A stretch of 64,000 nucleotides of DNA from Sutterella megalosphaeroides (GCF_003609995.1 NZ_AP018786.1:2118001-2182000); one strand, 5' to 3'. Shown: positions 52,789 through 61,189, counted from the first letter of the stretch. Translations and numbers: made by a program. Notes: generated by a model from the sequence alone, not told the origin.

Positions 52789-54000
52789 ATGCTTACCGCC
52801 AATCAGATCGCTCTCATCAAGGCCTCGGTTCCCTTCCTCGAAGAACACGGCCTCGAACTCACGACGCACTTCTACCGCCGCATGCTCGAAGGCAACCCCG
52901 AACTGAAGAGCGTCTTCAATCAGGCGCACCAGATGAAGGGCGAACAGCAGATGTCGCTCGCCGTCGCGGTGCTTGCCTACGCGAAGAACATCGAAAACCC
53001 GGCCGTGCTCGCGGGCGCCGTGCGCCGCATCGCTCAGAAGCACTGCACGATCGGCATCCGCCCCGAGCAGTACGCGATCGTGGGCCGTCACCTGATCGCA
53101 TCCCTCGGCGAACTCCTCGGCGAGGCCGCCACTCCCGAACTCGTCGACGCCTGGACGGCCGCCTATCAGCAGCTCGCGGATCTCTTGATCGCCACCGAAC
53201 AGAAGATCTACGACGAACAGGCGAACGTCGAAGGCGGCTGGTCCTCCTGGCGTCCGATGCGCGTTGCGAACCGCGTTGAGGAATGCCGCGACGTCGTTTC
53301 CTTCTACCTCGAACCCGCGGACGGCGGTCCCTTGCCCGCGTACGCTCCCGGCCAGTACGTCTCGGTGCGTACGTTCGTCAAGGAGCTCGGCCTCGTGCAG
53401 CCCCGCCAGTACACGATCTCGCAGGCGAGCGGCACGGGCTTCATTCGCATTACCGTCAAGCGCATCGCGGGCGACACGACCCCCGAAGGCCGCATGTCGA
53501 ACCACCTCCACAAGTACCTCAAGACGGGCGACGTGATCGACGTCTCCGCTCCGACGGGCGACTTCACGATCGACGTGAAGGCCGAACACCCGGTGGTCTT
53601 CATCGCCGCGGGTATCGGCATCACCCCGATGGTTCCGATGATCGAAACGCTCGCGACGGAAAACCCGCTGCGCGAAGTGCACTTCATCTATTCGACGCAG
53701 AACTCGGAAACCTATCCGCTTCGCGCCGAAGTCGAACGTGCCGTCTCCGGCATGCCCAACGCCGCGAGCGCGGTCTTCTTCACGAAGCCCCTCGAAAAGG
53801 ACCGCATCGGCGTCGACTACAACGCCGAAGGGCGCATCTCGGTCGACGAACTGCGCAACTTCTGCCAGAATCCCGATGCGGACTTCTACCTCTGCGGGCC
53901 GATCCCCTTCATGAAGTCGATCGCCGAAGCGCTCCGCTCGATCGGTATCATTGCGCCTCGCATCCACAGCGAAGCGTTCGGCACGGGCGACTGGGAATAA
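52789..54000 (+). CDS. hmp: Flavohaemoglobin (nitric oxide dioxygenase)
   Basis: Oxidises NO to nitrate with O2 and NAD(P)H, or reduces NO anaerobically. The 403-aa protein has the globin domain (MLTANQIALIKASVPFLEEH; proximal His85 in QKHCTIGI; Tyr29 in the HFYRRM distal pocket). A FAD domain (PRQYTISQA) and an NAD domain (IAAGIGITPMVPMI; FYLCGPIPFM) follow. Length and motifs are standard. The ATG at 52789 is the normal family start; a short in-frame upstream extension is ignored. A promoter with an NsrR-like box lies 100 bases upstream and nsrR follows on the same strand. Confidence 0.96.
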   Translation: MLTANQIALIKASVPFLEEHGLELTTHFYRRMLEGNPELKSVFNQAHQMKGEQQMSLAVAVLAYAKNIENPAVLAGAVRRIAQKHCTIGIRPEQYAIVGRHLIASLGELLGEAATPELVDAWTAAYQQLADLLIATEQKIYDEQANVEGGWSSWRPMRVANRVEECRDVVSFYLEPADGGPLPAYAPGQYVSVRTFVKELGLVQPRQYTISQASGTGFIRITVKRIAGDTTPEGRMSNHLHKYLKTGDVIDVSAPTGDFTIDVKAEHPVVFIAAGIGITPMVPMIETLATENPLREVHFIYSTQNSETYPLRAEVERAVSGMPNAASAVFFTKPLEKDRIGVDYNAEGRISVDELRNFCQNPDADFYLCGPIPFMKSIAEALRSIGIIAPRIHSEAFGTGDWE

Positions 54001-54236
54001 GTTCCCGGTGCGGGGCGAACCGAAATCGGTCGAGCGCGTGACGTTTGTCCGACCGACCGACCGGACTCGCTCCCCTGCTTCGATCCGTCCGAAGTTCGGC
54101 CCGTTTTGCCGATTCCCGCGCTCCCCGCGCGAAGGAATGCGAAACGGGCCGTTGTGCTTTGGTACGATTCCGTCGATCCGCTTCAAAGAGAATCGACTTC
54201 CCTTTACTTTTTCGGGCCGCTTCGCCCCCGACAGCC

Positions 54237-54725
54237 ATGCAACTCACGCGCTTCACGGACATGAGTCTTCGCATTCTCATGTACCTCGCTCACGTCAACC
54301 GAGCCCGCCTCGTCACCGTTCAGGAGCTCTCCGAGAAGCTCGAGTGGAGCCCGCACCTTCTCGTCAAAATCGTCAACCGCCTCTCGCACGAGGGGTTGAT
54401 CGAAGCGGTGCGCGGTCGCAAAGGGGGAATTCAGCTCGCCGAAGGGGCGGAAAAGCGCCGCATCGGCGGGCTCGTTCGGCTGTTCGAAGGGACGGACCCC
54501 TTGATCGACTGCTCGCAGCCCGCGTGTACGCTCCGTGCGGGCTGCGCCCTCGGGCGTGCGCTTCACGAAGCCCGGGAGGCGTTTTTCGCGTCGCTCGACG
54601 CGATGACGATCGAAGACGCCGTGCGGCCGCCCGAATTGCGTCGGACGCTCTCGCGCCTGAACGGCATTCCGATCGTCGAAGTTTCAAGTACCTCAACCGC
54701 AGAGGACGAGGTCGCCCGGGCCTGA
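54237..54725 (+). CDS. nsrR: NsrR-type Rrf2-family nitric-oxide sensor repressor
   Basis: A 162-aa Rrf2 regulator. The winged HTH spans about 1-60 (MQLTRFTDMSLRILMYLAHV, then LSEKLEWSPHLLVKIVNRLS). The three cysteines near residues 84-96 (CSQPAC, then five residues, then C) have the C-x4-C-x5-C spacing of NsrR, which binds an Fe-S cluster that NO destroys. The start at 54237 is the usual MQLTRFTD N-terminus. It lies 236 bases downstream of hmp, whose promoter bears an NsrR-like box. IscR-type regulators have a different cysteine spacing, so NsrR is favoured. Confidence 0.93.
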   Translation: MQLTRFTDMSLRILMYLAHVNRARLVTVQELSEKLEWSPHLLVKIVNRLSHEGLIEAVRGRKGGIQLAEGAEKRRIGGLVRLFEGTDPLIDCSQPACTLRAGCALGRALHEAREAFFASLDAMTIEDAVRPPELRRTLSRLNGIPIVEVSSTSTAEDEVARA

Positions 54726-54761
54726 GGATCGTTTCCCCGGCTCAAGCCTCTTTCATCTCGG

Positions 54762-54792
54762 ATCCCGAGTTCGCTCGGGATTTTCTTTTTTT
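54762..54792 (+). terminator. Intrinsic terminator after nsrR
   Basis: ATCCCGAG, TTCG loop, CTCGGGAT, then TTTCTTTTTTT. Abuts the stop codon of the convergent response regulator gene. Confidence 0.9.
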
Positions 54793-55484
54793 CAGCGGGG
54801 CCGCGCCGCGTCCGCTTCGAGGACTCCCGCGCGCACGAGCACGTCGCGCACCGCAACGGCCGAGCGGCATTCGAGCTTGCGGGTGAGGTTGCCGCGGTGC
54901 ATTTTGACGGTCGCGACCGTTACGCCGAGTCGATCGGCGATTTGTTTGTTGAGAAGCCCCTCGGCAACGAGCGCCGCGACGGCCGCTTCTTTGACGGTCA
55001 AGCGCGCGACGAGCTCGCGCGCTTCGCCGTCCGCCTGCCTTGCGACGTGCGCTTCGAGACTGCGCTCGACCGCACCCCGCACCGCTTCGATCAATTCGCG
55101 CGGATCGGCGGGCTTCACGAGAAAGTCGACCGCGCCGCGCTTCACCGCCCGCATGGCGGTCGGCACGTCCCCGTGGCCCGAAAGAAAAATGACGGGCAGA
55201 TGCGCCCCCTTGTCGACGAGCGCTTCGTGAAGTTCCGAGCCGTTCATACCGGGCATGCAGAGGTCGAGGACGACGCAACCCGGCCGCAGCGGATCGTCGA
55301 GCTCCAGAAAGCTTTCCGAGCTCGAGTAAGCGAGCACCTCAAAGCCCGACATCCGCAGAAGAAAGGCCGTACTCTGAAGGTGCGCCTCGTCATCGTCCAC
55401 GAGGCGCACGAGCGGCACGACCTCGGAAGTCTTGGGAACCGACGGCGTCGGCGGGAGCGACGAATTCGAAACGGGGTCCATCAC
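54792..55484 (-). CDS. FixJ-type response regulator (second in window)
   Basis: A 230-aa response regulator. The receiver has VDDDEA (29-34), phospho-acceptor Asp74 in VLDLCMPGMNG, FLSGHGD and Lys124 in FLVKPA. The LuxR-type HTH is at about 160-215 (LTVKEAAVAALVAEGLLNKQ; VATVKMHRGNLTRKL). It has a Pro/Ser-rich N-terminal extension of about 25 residues. It is distinct from the one at 44126. No kinase gene is adjacent. It ends convergently with nsrR at a shared terminator. Methionine 2 (55481) is an equally possible start. Confidence 0.88.
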   Translation of the reverse strand: MMDPVSNSSLPPTPSVPKTSEVVPLVRLVDDDEAHLQSTAFLLRMSGFEVLAYSSSESFLELDDPLRPGCVVLDLCMPGMNGSELHEALVDKGAHLPVIFLSGHGDVPTAMRAVKRGAVDFLVKPADPRELIEAVRGAVERSLEAHVARQADGEARELVARLTVKEAAVAALVAEGLLNKQIADRLGVTVATVKMHRGNLTRKLECRSAVAVRDVLVRAGVLEADAARPR

Positions 55485-55520
55485 GAGTTTCTCTCTTCTT
55501 TTTTCTGCGGATCGCTTTCG

Positions 55521-55871
55521 TTACTTCAAAAACGCGGAAATCGCCACGCCGAAGTGCTCGGCGAGGCGCTTCGCGGCCTCGGGCGGAATCGCGCGCGTGC
55601 CGGACTCCATGTCGGAGATGCGCGACTGGGTGACCCCTGCAAGGTCCGCCACCGCTTTTTGCGTCATGCGGCACTGCTGCCGCAGGCGCTTCAAGAGTAC
55701 GCCCGGCGGCTCGTCGATCGCGGGCTTTCCCGGATCGCGATCGAGCCCCATGAGACCCAGGAGCGACGCCAGGTGCGCCTCCACCAAGTCGGCCTTTCTC
55801 ACGGGCACGCGCAGCGTGAAGACCGCATCGCCCGAACGTGTTTCCGTTCGCGTCAACCGTACGTCGTCCAT
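55521..55871 (-). CDS. XRE-family helix-turn-helix protein
   Basis: A 116-aa protein with a C-terminal XRE/Cro-type DNA-binding domain (about residues 58-115): LLKRLRQQCRMTQKAVADLA, GVTQSRISDMESGTRAIPPE, AAKRLAEHFGV. The N-terminal ~55 residues (VRLTRTETRSGDAVFTLRVP) are beta-like and unlike a toxin. This shape, domain then HTH, is common for antitoxins of the HigA/MqsA-like type, but no toxin gene is adjacent, so it may be a stand-alone regulator. It lies 36 bases upstream of the response regulator on the same strand and may share its transcript. Confidence 0.8.
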   Translation of the reverse strand: MDDVRLTRTETRSGDAVFTLRVPVRKADLVEAHLASLLGLMGLDRDPGKPAIDEPPGVLLKRLRQQCRMTQKAVADLAGVTQSRISDMESGTRAIPPEAAKRLAEHFGVAISAFLK

Positions 55872-55984
55872 GTTCTTTTTCTCGAAGGCAGGCGGCTTTC
55901 CGCTGCGCGCTTCGTCTCCTTGTCGTATGCTTCAAGCTTGAATTTTATCGACTTCAGCGGCTTAGCCGCCCATAACAAGAAATC

Positions 55985-56758
55985 ATGCCGTTTGACAAAG
56001 TCATCCAATCCATCTCGTCGCTGCGCGAGGAAATCAGCGGAGAGTTCGACGTCCTTCTGAAGGAAATGAGCGCGCGCTTCGGCATGAAGCCCGATCCGGA
56101 CGAAATTTTCCGCCCGCTCCCCGAGCCGCAGGGTCTTTCTATTTCCCTCATGCAGGCGCTTGAGGCGCGCCGCTCGGAGCGCTCCTTCAGCAACGAACCC
56201 TTGTCGGATCAGGACCTCTCGAACATTCTCTTTGCCGCCGACGGGATCAACCGCAAGAACGGCCGTCGCACGACGCCTTCGGCCCTCGACTGGCAGGACA
56301 CCGAGATTTACGTCCTGAAGGCGAACGGCATCTGGCGCTGGGTGCCCGAACGCCGCGGCCTCATTTTCTGCGCGCGCGAAGACATCCGCGGCCGTACCTG
56401 CTACGCGCAGCCGACCGTGGCGCGCGCGCCCGTGCAGTTGGTCTACGTATCGAACCGCTCCAAGACCCGGAGCACCTTCACGGACCTTGCGGAAAAGGTC
56501 TTCACGAAGATTTCCCGCGACGTCTGGACCGAAGAGAAGATCGACGAAATGCGCGTTCGCGCCACGCACATCAACGCGGGGGCGAAGATCGAAGCCGTCT
56601 ACCTTGCGGCTGCCGCCATGGACATGGCCTGCGTTTCCCGCACGGGCTTCCCGACGGACGAGCTTGAGCGCCTTCTTCACCTCACGGAAGACGAAACGAT
56701 CGTCGCGTGCCAGAGCCTCGGCTATCGCCCGAAGTCGATTCTCGACCACATCCGCTGA
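55985..56758 (+). CDS. SagB-type/nitroreductase-family flavoprotein
   Basis: A 257-aa FMN-dependent oxidoreductase-like protein. After an N-terminal helical extension of about 50 residues (SSLREEISGEFDVLLKEMSA) comes the nitroreductase core: SLMQALEARRSERSFSNEPL near residue 54, LSNILFAADGINRKNGRRTTPSALDWQDTE (two parts: ILFAADGINRKNG near 81, TTPSALDWQ near 96), and a final IVACQSLGYRPKS with the usual GxP-like end. The extension could be a partner-binding segment. Substrate unknown; family members reduce nitro compounds, quinones or peptide azolines. It is divergent from the XRE gene and ends at a good terminator. Confidence 0.82.
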   Translation: MPFDKVIQSISSLREEISGEFDVLLKEMSARFGMKPDPDEIFRPLPEPQGLSISLMQALEARRSERSFSNEPLSDQDLSNILFAADGINRKNGRRTTPSALDWQDTEIYVLKANGIWRWVPERRGLIFCAREDIRGRTCYAQPTVARAPVQLVYVSNRSKTRSTFTDLAEKVFTKISRDVWTEEKIDEMRVRATHINAGAKIEAVYLAAAAMDMACVSRTGFPTDELERLLHLTEDETIVACQSLGYRPKSILDHIR

Positions 56759-56817
56759 TGCGTGTCGAGCGGTTGTCGACGCTTTGACGGCATCCAAGCC
56801 GACGTCGAAATGCCGAG

Positions 56818-56854
56818 CGGTCCCGATTTCGAAAGTCGGGGCCGTTTTGTTTTT
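56818..56854 (+). terminator. Intrinsic terminator after the nitroreductase gene
   Basis: CGGTCCCGA pairs with TCGGGGCCG (one mismatch) around a 9-base loop, followed by TTTTGTTTTT. Confidence 0.85.
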
Positions 56855-56899
56855 CGTTTTTCGGATACCGTTTCCGATTGGACTTCGGCGCACGTCCCC

Positions 56900-57835
56900 T
56901 CACCGACGCCTCGCCCCCGCCAGGATCTTCCCCCGCAGCCACTGAAGCGCGGGGTCGCCGTTCAGGCGGTCGTGCCAGATAAGGAGCGGAGTGAAGTTCC
57001 TCGCAAGAGGATCCGTCGGAAGGACCGCGAGCTTTCCTTCCGCCACCCACGCCCGCGCGTTCGCTTCCGCGGCGATGAGGTAGCAGTCGGTACGGCGCGC
57101 AAGTTCCGTTGCCGCCAGAAAGTACGGCGTCCAAACCGCCACCGTGCGGCTCCCCGCCGATTCGACGGCGGATTTCCCCGGGGCGCCTTCGCGCTCGACG
57201 AAGGCGTTCGAACCCGTTTGCACCTGGATGCGCCGCCAGGCGCGCAGTTCCGTAAGAGCGATCGTGCGCTTTTCGTCGCGGGCGCGTTGAAGGAGCGGAT
57301 GCTCGGGCCGCACCACGACGACGAATTCTTCCGTAGGGAGCGCCTGCGCGTGGTAGCCCGAAGGCATTTCGTCCGCGCGCCCCGGGTAGAGAACGAGGTC
57401 GAGTTCGCCCGAACGCAGGTCCTCCCAGAAGTCGAGCTCCACGGTGCGAAGCGCCAGACTCACGCCCGGCGCCTCCTCGAAAATCTCGGCCGCGACGGGC
57501 GAAAGAAACGCCTCCACGCCGCGGTCGACAAGCGCGATGCGAAACGTGCGGCTCACCTCCGACGGGCGAAACCCCGTCTCCCCCGTGAGACGGTCGATCC
57601 CGGCAAGAAGCGCGCGCACTTCCGGATAGAGCGCCACGGCTTTCGCGTCGGGCGCGTAGCCCTTCCCCGTGCGCACGAACAAGGGCGAGCGCCACAGGAG
57701 CCGCAGGTGCGAGAGCGACCGTTGCACGGCCGAGACACTCATCCCGAGTTCCTCCGCCGCATCCTGAAGGCGCTCCCGGCGGTAGAGCGCTTCGAAAACA
57801 CGCAGATGGTTCGATTCGATCCTGGGCTCCGACAT
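56900..57835 (-). CDS. LysR-family transcriptional regulator
   Basis: A 311-aa LysR protein. HTH at about 6-60 (LRVFEALYRRERLQDAAEEL, then SVSAVQRSLSHLRLLW), effector domain from about residue 92. The start at 57835 has AAGGAG nine bases upstream; a further 13 residues upstream are ignored. It is divergent from the flavoprotein-cytochrome-porin unit, and between them lies a cluster of phased TTTGAACC-type repeats, an attractive operator. Control of that reductase unit is therefore likely but inferred. Confidence 0.9.
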   Translation of the reverse strand: MSEPRIESNHLRVFEALYRRERLQDAAEELGMSVSAVQRSLSHLRLLWRSPLFVRTGKGYAPDAKAVALYPEVRALLAGIDRLTGETGFRPSEVSRTFRIALVDRGVEAFLSPVAAEIFEEAPGVSLALRTVELDFWEDLRSGELDLVLYPGRADEMPSGYHAQALPTEEFVVVVRPEHPLLQRARDEKRTIALTELRAWRRIQVQTGSNAFVEREGAPGKSAVESAGSRTVAVWTPYFLAATELARRTDCYLIAAEANARAWVAEGKLAVLPTDPLARNFTPLLIWHDRLNGDPALQWLRGKILAGARRR

Positions 57836-58007
57836 GGCGGAAAACTCCTTGTTTTCGCTATTTCCCTGAAACACGGGGCATTCGAGCCCTCACGCATTCC
57901 GATCGGTCAAATTCGACCGCTCATGGGTGATTTTACACCATTGTCGTACTTTTGTCGACTCCTGATAATTCATCCCCGAACACACAGAGAACCGCGGCGG
58001 CCCCGTT

Positions 58008-58044
58008 TTGAACCTGTTTGAACCCGTTCAAACGAGTTCGAACC
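58008..58044. promoter_or_regulatory. Phased TTTGAAC half-site cluster, candidate LysR operator
   Basis: TTTGAACC at 58008 and 58018, GTTCAAAC at 58027 and GTTCGAAC at 58037. The two members of each pair are exactly 10 bases apart, and the central pair forms a perfect inverted repeat TTTGAAC-CC-GTTCAAA (58018-58033). It ends 44 bases before the reductase start, in the gap shared with the divergent LysR gene. Confidence 0.6.
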
Positions 58045-58088
58045 CCTCCGAGCCGCCCGACCCCATTCCTCTTTTTCGGGAGATTTCC

Positions 58089-59591
58089 ATGTCCGATATG
58101 CCTCGCCGTCGCTTCCTCGCGGGTGCGGGAGCCGCGCTCGCCGGTCTCGGCATCAACTTCGCTCACGCGGGTGTCGCCCGCGCCGACCAACACTGGGACG
58201 AAACGTTCGACGTCATTATCGTGGGTGCCGGCCTTGCGGGCCTCACCGCGGCCTGCGCGGCGCTTGACGAAGGGGCAAAAACCGTGCTCCTTGAAAAGAT
58301 GAGCGTCTCGGGCGGTACGGGGAACTATTCGAACGGCACCTTCAGCGTGGTGGGTTCGCCCCAGCAGGCGGCGGCCGGCATCAAGGACGACTGGAAAATC
58401 CTCATGGAAGACAACATGCGCGAAGGCGGCGGCTGGTGCCGTCCGGAGCTCGCGCGCCACGTCGCCGAGCAGAGCCACGCGTCCTACGAATTCGCGATCG
58501 CGCACGGGGCGACCTTCGAAGACTACCTGATTCCCTTCCCCGGTCACAGCGTGAAGCGCCTCCTGCAGCCCACCAAGAACTGCGAAGTCGGTTTCCTGCA
58601 GCCCTTCCGTCGGTACGTCAAGGAACACGGCGGCGAAATCCGCACGCGCGTTCGCGTCGACGAGATTCTTTTCAACGACGCGGGCGAGGTCGTGGGCGTC
58701 AAGGCGCGCACGAACTACCGCTTCGACCCGTCGCTCGAATCGGACGACCTCGAAAACAAGACGGGTACCGTCAAGTACTACCGCGCGCTTCGCGGCATCG
58801 TGTGCGCGACGGGCGGTTGGGCGCACGACAAGGTGTTTCTCGAACAGGAATGCCCGCAGTTTGCGCAGACCTTCTCGACGCAGCACATCGGCAGCACCGC
58901 CTCGGGCTATCGACTGCTCGCCAATGCGGGCGCCCGCATGATTCAGACGGCCTTTTACCGTGCGGCCTTCCCGGAAGCGAACAACATGGGTAAGGGCGTG
59001 ATCGTCGACGTGACGACGGGGAAGCGCTACATCTCCGAAACGAAGGACCGTCGCACGCAGTTTGAGGCCGCGAACATTCAGATGCTCAAAACGGGTCGCA
59101 TCCCCGTCTCGATTCTCGACAAGGAAGCGTACGAGCACGTCGTCAACATGCCGCACTTCCAAGTGAACCGTGCGGCGGGCTGGGTGACGGAGCACCCCTC
59201 GATCGAAGACGTCGCGAAGCACTACGAAATTCCGCTTGAGCCCCTGAAGGAAACGATCGCGCGCTACAACGCGGACGTCGAAAAGGGTGTGGACACGGAA
59301 TTCGGCTCGGACTTGGAGAAGAAATTCAAGAACCCGATCGACCACGCGCCCTACTACGTCTGCTGGGTTCGTCCCGACCTCAACGCCAATACGGGCGGCG
59401 CCCTCATCACGCCGAAGGCCGAGGTCGTCGGCTTGAACACGAACAAGCCCATCCCCGGCCTCTACGCGGCGGGGAAGGCCACGGGGGGCGTGCACGGTTA
59501 TTCGCGCCTCCTGGGGGCGGCGATTGCCGACTGCGTGGTCTTCGGCATGACGGCCGGCCGCGAAGTCGCCCGTCGCAAGCCCGCGGCTTAA
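58089..59591 (+). CDS. Tat-exported FAD-dependent fumarate-reductase-like flavoprotein
   Basis: A 500-aa periplasmic reductase with a twin-arginine signal (MPRRRFLAGAGAALAGLG). The FAD-binding motif is VIIVGAGLAGLTAACAAL, with SVSGGTGNYSNGTFSVVG near residue 80 and the C-terminal GLYAAGKATGGVHGYSRLLG with catalytic/FAD residues. Unlike the flavoprotein at 11101 it has no FMN-binding domain and no haem domain. The small four-haem cytochrome encoded next is the likely electron donor, giving a split version of flavocytochrome c. The organic acceptor is unknown (fumarate, urocanate, acrylates and others are used by relatives). Start at 58089 with GGGAGA upstream. Confidence 0.9.
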   Translation: MSDMPRRRFLAGAGAALAGLGINFAHAGVARADQHWDETFDVIIVGAGLAGLTAACAALDEGAKTVLLEKMSVSGGTGNYSNGTFSVVGSPQQAAAGIKDDWKILMEDNMREGGGWCRPELARHVAEQSHASYEFAIAHGATFEDYLIPFPGHSVKRLLQPTKNCEVGFLQPFRRYVKEHGGEIRTRVRVDEILFNDAGEVVGVKARTNYRFDPSLESDDLENKTGTVKYYRALRGIVCATGGWAHDKVFLEQECPQFAQTFSTQHIGSTASGYRLLANAGARMIQTAFYRAAFPEANNMGKGVIVDVTTGKRYISETKDRRTQFEAANIQMLKTGRIPVSILDKEAYEHVVNMPHFQVNRAAGWVTEHPSIEDVAKHYEIPLEPLKETIARYNADVEKGVDTEFGSDLEKKFKNPIDHAPYYVCWVRPDLNANTGGALITPKAEVVGLNTNKPIPGLYAAGKATGGVHGYSRLLGAAIADCVVFGMTAGREVARRKPAA

Positions 59592-59631
59592 TGCGCACGC
59601 ACGACATCGACAAATTTCGAGAGACACTGAA

Positions 59632-60000
59632 ATGAAGATCCAGACCCTCTTTGCGGGCGCTTTTTCCGCCGCCCTTATGTTCGGGAGCCTCGGCGCCTCG
59701 GCCGTTGAGGTCCCCGCCTACCACCGAAACGCGAAGCTTGAGTGCGCCTCCTGCCACACGCCCGAGGTGGCGCGCGAAGGCCGTACGCCCTCGAAAACCG
59801 AGTGCGTCGCCTGCCACAACGAAGACGCGCTCGTCAAAAAGAGTGCCGAGCGGCTCGGCGCGCGCAATCCGCACGAGAGCATCCACTTCCACCGCGACAT
59901 GCCGTGCGAAGACTGCCACCGTCAGCACAAAGCGCCCGTAAACCAGTGCACCGAGATGTGTCACGTGTTCCCGGAAATGAAGTTCCCAGCCAACTCCTAA
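59632..60000 (+). CDS. Small periplasmic tetrahaem cytochrome c, fourth site CX3CH
   Basis: A 122-aa cytochrome with signal peptide (cut near SAVEV, residue 24). Haem sites are CASCH (38-42), CVACH (58-62), CEDCH (92-96) and an unusual CTEMCH (106-111), with extra histidines that can serve as distal ligands (His31, 81, 85, 87, 99). The layout resembles the tetrahaem domain of Shewanella flavocytochrome c3, here as a separate protein. It lies 40 bases after the flavoprotein gene and is probably its electron donor, receiving electrons from a quinol dehydrogenase such as a CymA/NapC type not seen in this window. Confidence 0.9.
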   Translation: MKIQTLFAGAFSAALMFGSLGASAVEVPAYHRNAKLECASCHTPEVAREGRTPSKTECVACHNEDALVKKSAERLGARNPHESIHFHRDMPCEDCHRQHKAPVNQCTEMCHVFPEMKFPANS

Positions 60001-60012
60001 AGGACCCTCGAC

Positions 60013-61119
60013 ATGAAGAAACTTCTCGGCGCCCTCGCCCTCTCGGGCTTTGCGGCTATGTCGCTCGCCCCCGCCGCTCTGGCGGCCGACGTTGCCATGT
60101 ACGGTCTCATCGACTCGGGGCTCTCCTACGTGCACGGCGAAAACGATTCGACCTTCGACATGAAGAGCGGCATGGTCGCGCCCTCGCGCTTCGGCATCAA
60201 AGCGAGCGAAACGATTTCCCCCGACCTGCGGGTCGGCGTGGTCCTTGAAAACGGCTTTGCGTCGGACGACGGCTCCATTTCGCAGAAAAACCGCCTCTTC
60301 GGGCGCGAAGCCACGGTGAGCGTCGAAGGCGACTTCGGGCGACTCGTTTTCGGCCGCTCGGGCGTGCTCGTGTCGGGGTTCGGCACGACCGGCATTCTCA
60401 ACGCACAGGCCTCTCCCTTCGTGGGCGGCTGGGGCGCCGTACGCGGGCATCGCGCCGTCATGACGGGGTTCTTCCGCTCGGTTGACAACGTCGTCACCTA
60501 CGCGTCGCCCGAAGCAGCGGGCGCGCGCCTCTGGCTTCAGTACTCGGGCGACACCGGCACGGGCCCGGCGGGCAAGGAAAACAGCCACCGCGTCGACCGC
60601 TTCTACGCGGGTGCGCTCACCTGGAAGGGCGAAGCGTTCGATACGATTGCGGTCGTCGAACGGCTCGACCATGCGGACTCGCAAACGCTCCCCGACGTCT
60701 CGAGCCAGACGAGCGCCACGATTGCGGGGAATGTCAAGACGGGAGCCGTCACGACCTACGGGCTCGTGCATTGGTTCAACCACGCGACCTCGCTCCCCGA
60801 CAGTCTTCAGACGACGCTTGACGCGGGGATTTTCTCGCGAAGCGCTCCCGCCGAAGGGTGGTCGGTCAACGCGGGCGTATCCGTCGCCGCCGGTTCGGGC
60901 TCCGTGAAGCTCGCCGCGGGTTGGTTGGACGCCGAAAGCGAAACCGACGGTGCGAACGACATGGAGCGCCTGACCTTCAGCGCGGGCTACATGCTCCCGC
61001 TCTCGAAGCGTACGCAGCTCTACGCGGGCGCGGGTTGGTCCGGGGACGACTACGGTCGCAAGGGCGTTGAGAGCGCCGACCAGTGGAGCGTCGTTTCGGG
61101 CATGATCCACTTCTTCTGA
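60013..61119 (+). CDS. Outer-membrane porin (betaproteobacterial general porin type)
   Basis: A 368-aa beta-barrel porin. Signal peptide MKKLLGALALSGFAAMSLAP, cut near ALAAD. The mature start VAMYGLIDSGLSYV is typical of Gram-negative porins of betaproteobacteria. SRFGIKASE, the eyelet region LVFGRSG, and the terminal strand GMIHFF ending in Phe also fit. It starts 12 bases after the cytochrome gene, so the reductase, cytochrome and porin are probably one operon. That arrangement suggests the porin admits the reductase's substrate. Confidence 0.92.
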   Translation: MKKLLGALALSGFAAMSLAPAALAADVAMYGLIDSGLSYVHGENDSTFDMKSGMVAPSRFGIKASETISPDLRVGVVLENGFASDDGSISQKNRLFGREATVSVEGDFGRLVFGRSGVLVSGFGTTGILNAQASPFVGGWGAVRGHRAVMTGFFRSVDNVVTYASPEAAGARLWLQYSGDTGTGPAGKENSHRVDRFYAGALTWKGEAFDTIAVVERLDHADSQTLPDVSSQTSATIAGNVKTGAVTTYGLVHWFNHATSLPDSLQTTLDAGIFSRSAPAEGWSVNAGVSVAAGSGSVKLAAGWLDAESETDGANDMERLTFSAGYMLPLSKRTQLYAGAGWSGDDYGRKGVESADQWSVVSGMIHFF

Positions 61120-61149
61120 TCGCACGCCGCACCCGAAACGGCAAAACAC

Positions 61150-61189
61150 AACGGGCTCCTTCGGCCGTTCGGCCGTCGGAGCCCGTTTT
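61150..61189 (+). terminator. Intrinsic terminator after the porin gene
   Basis: AACGGGCTCC and GGAGCCCGTT form the base of a stem with an inner CGGCCG/CGGCCG part, followed by TTG. The T-run is short but the stem is strong. Confidence 0.75.
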
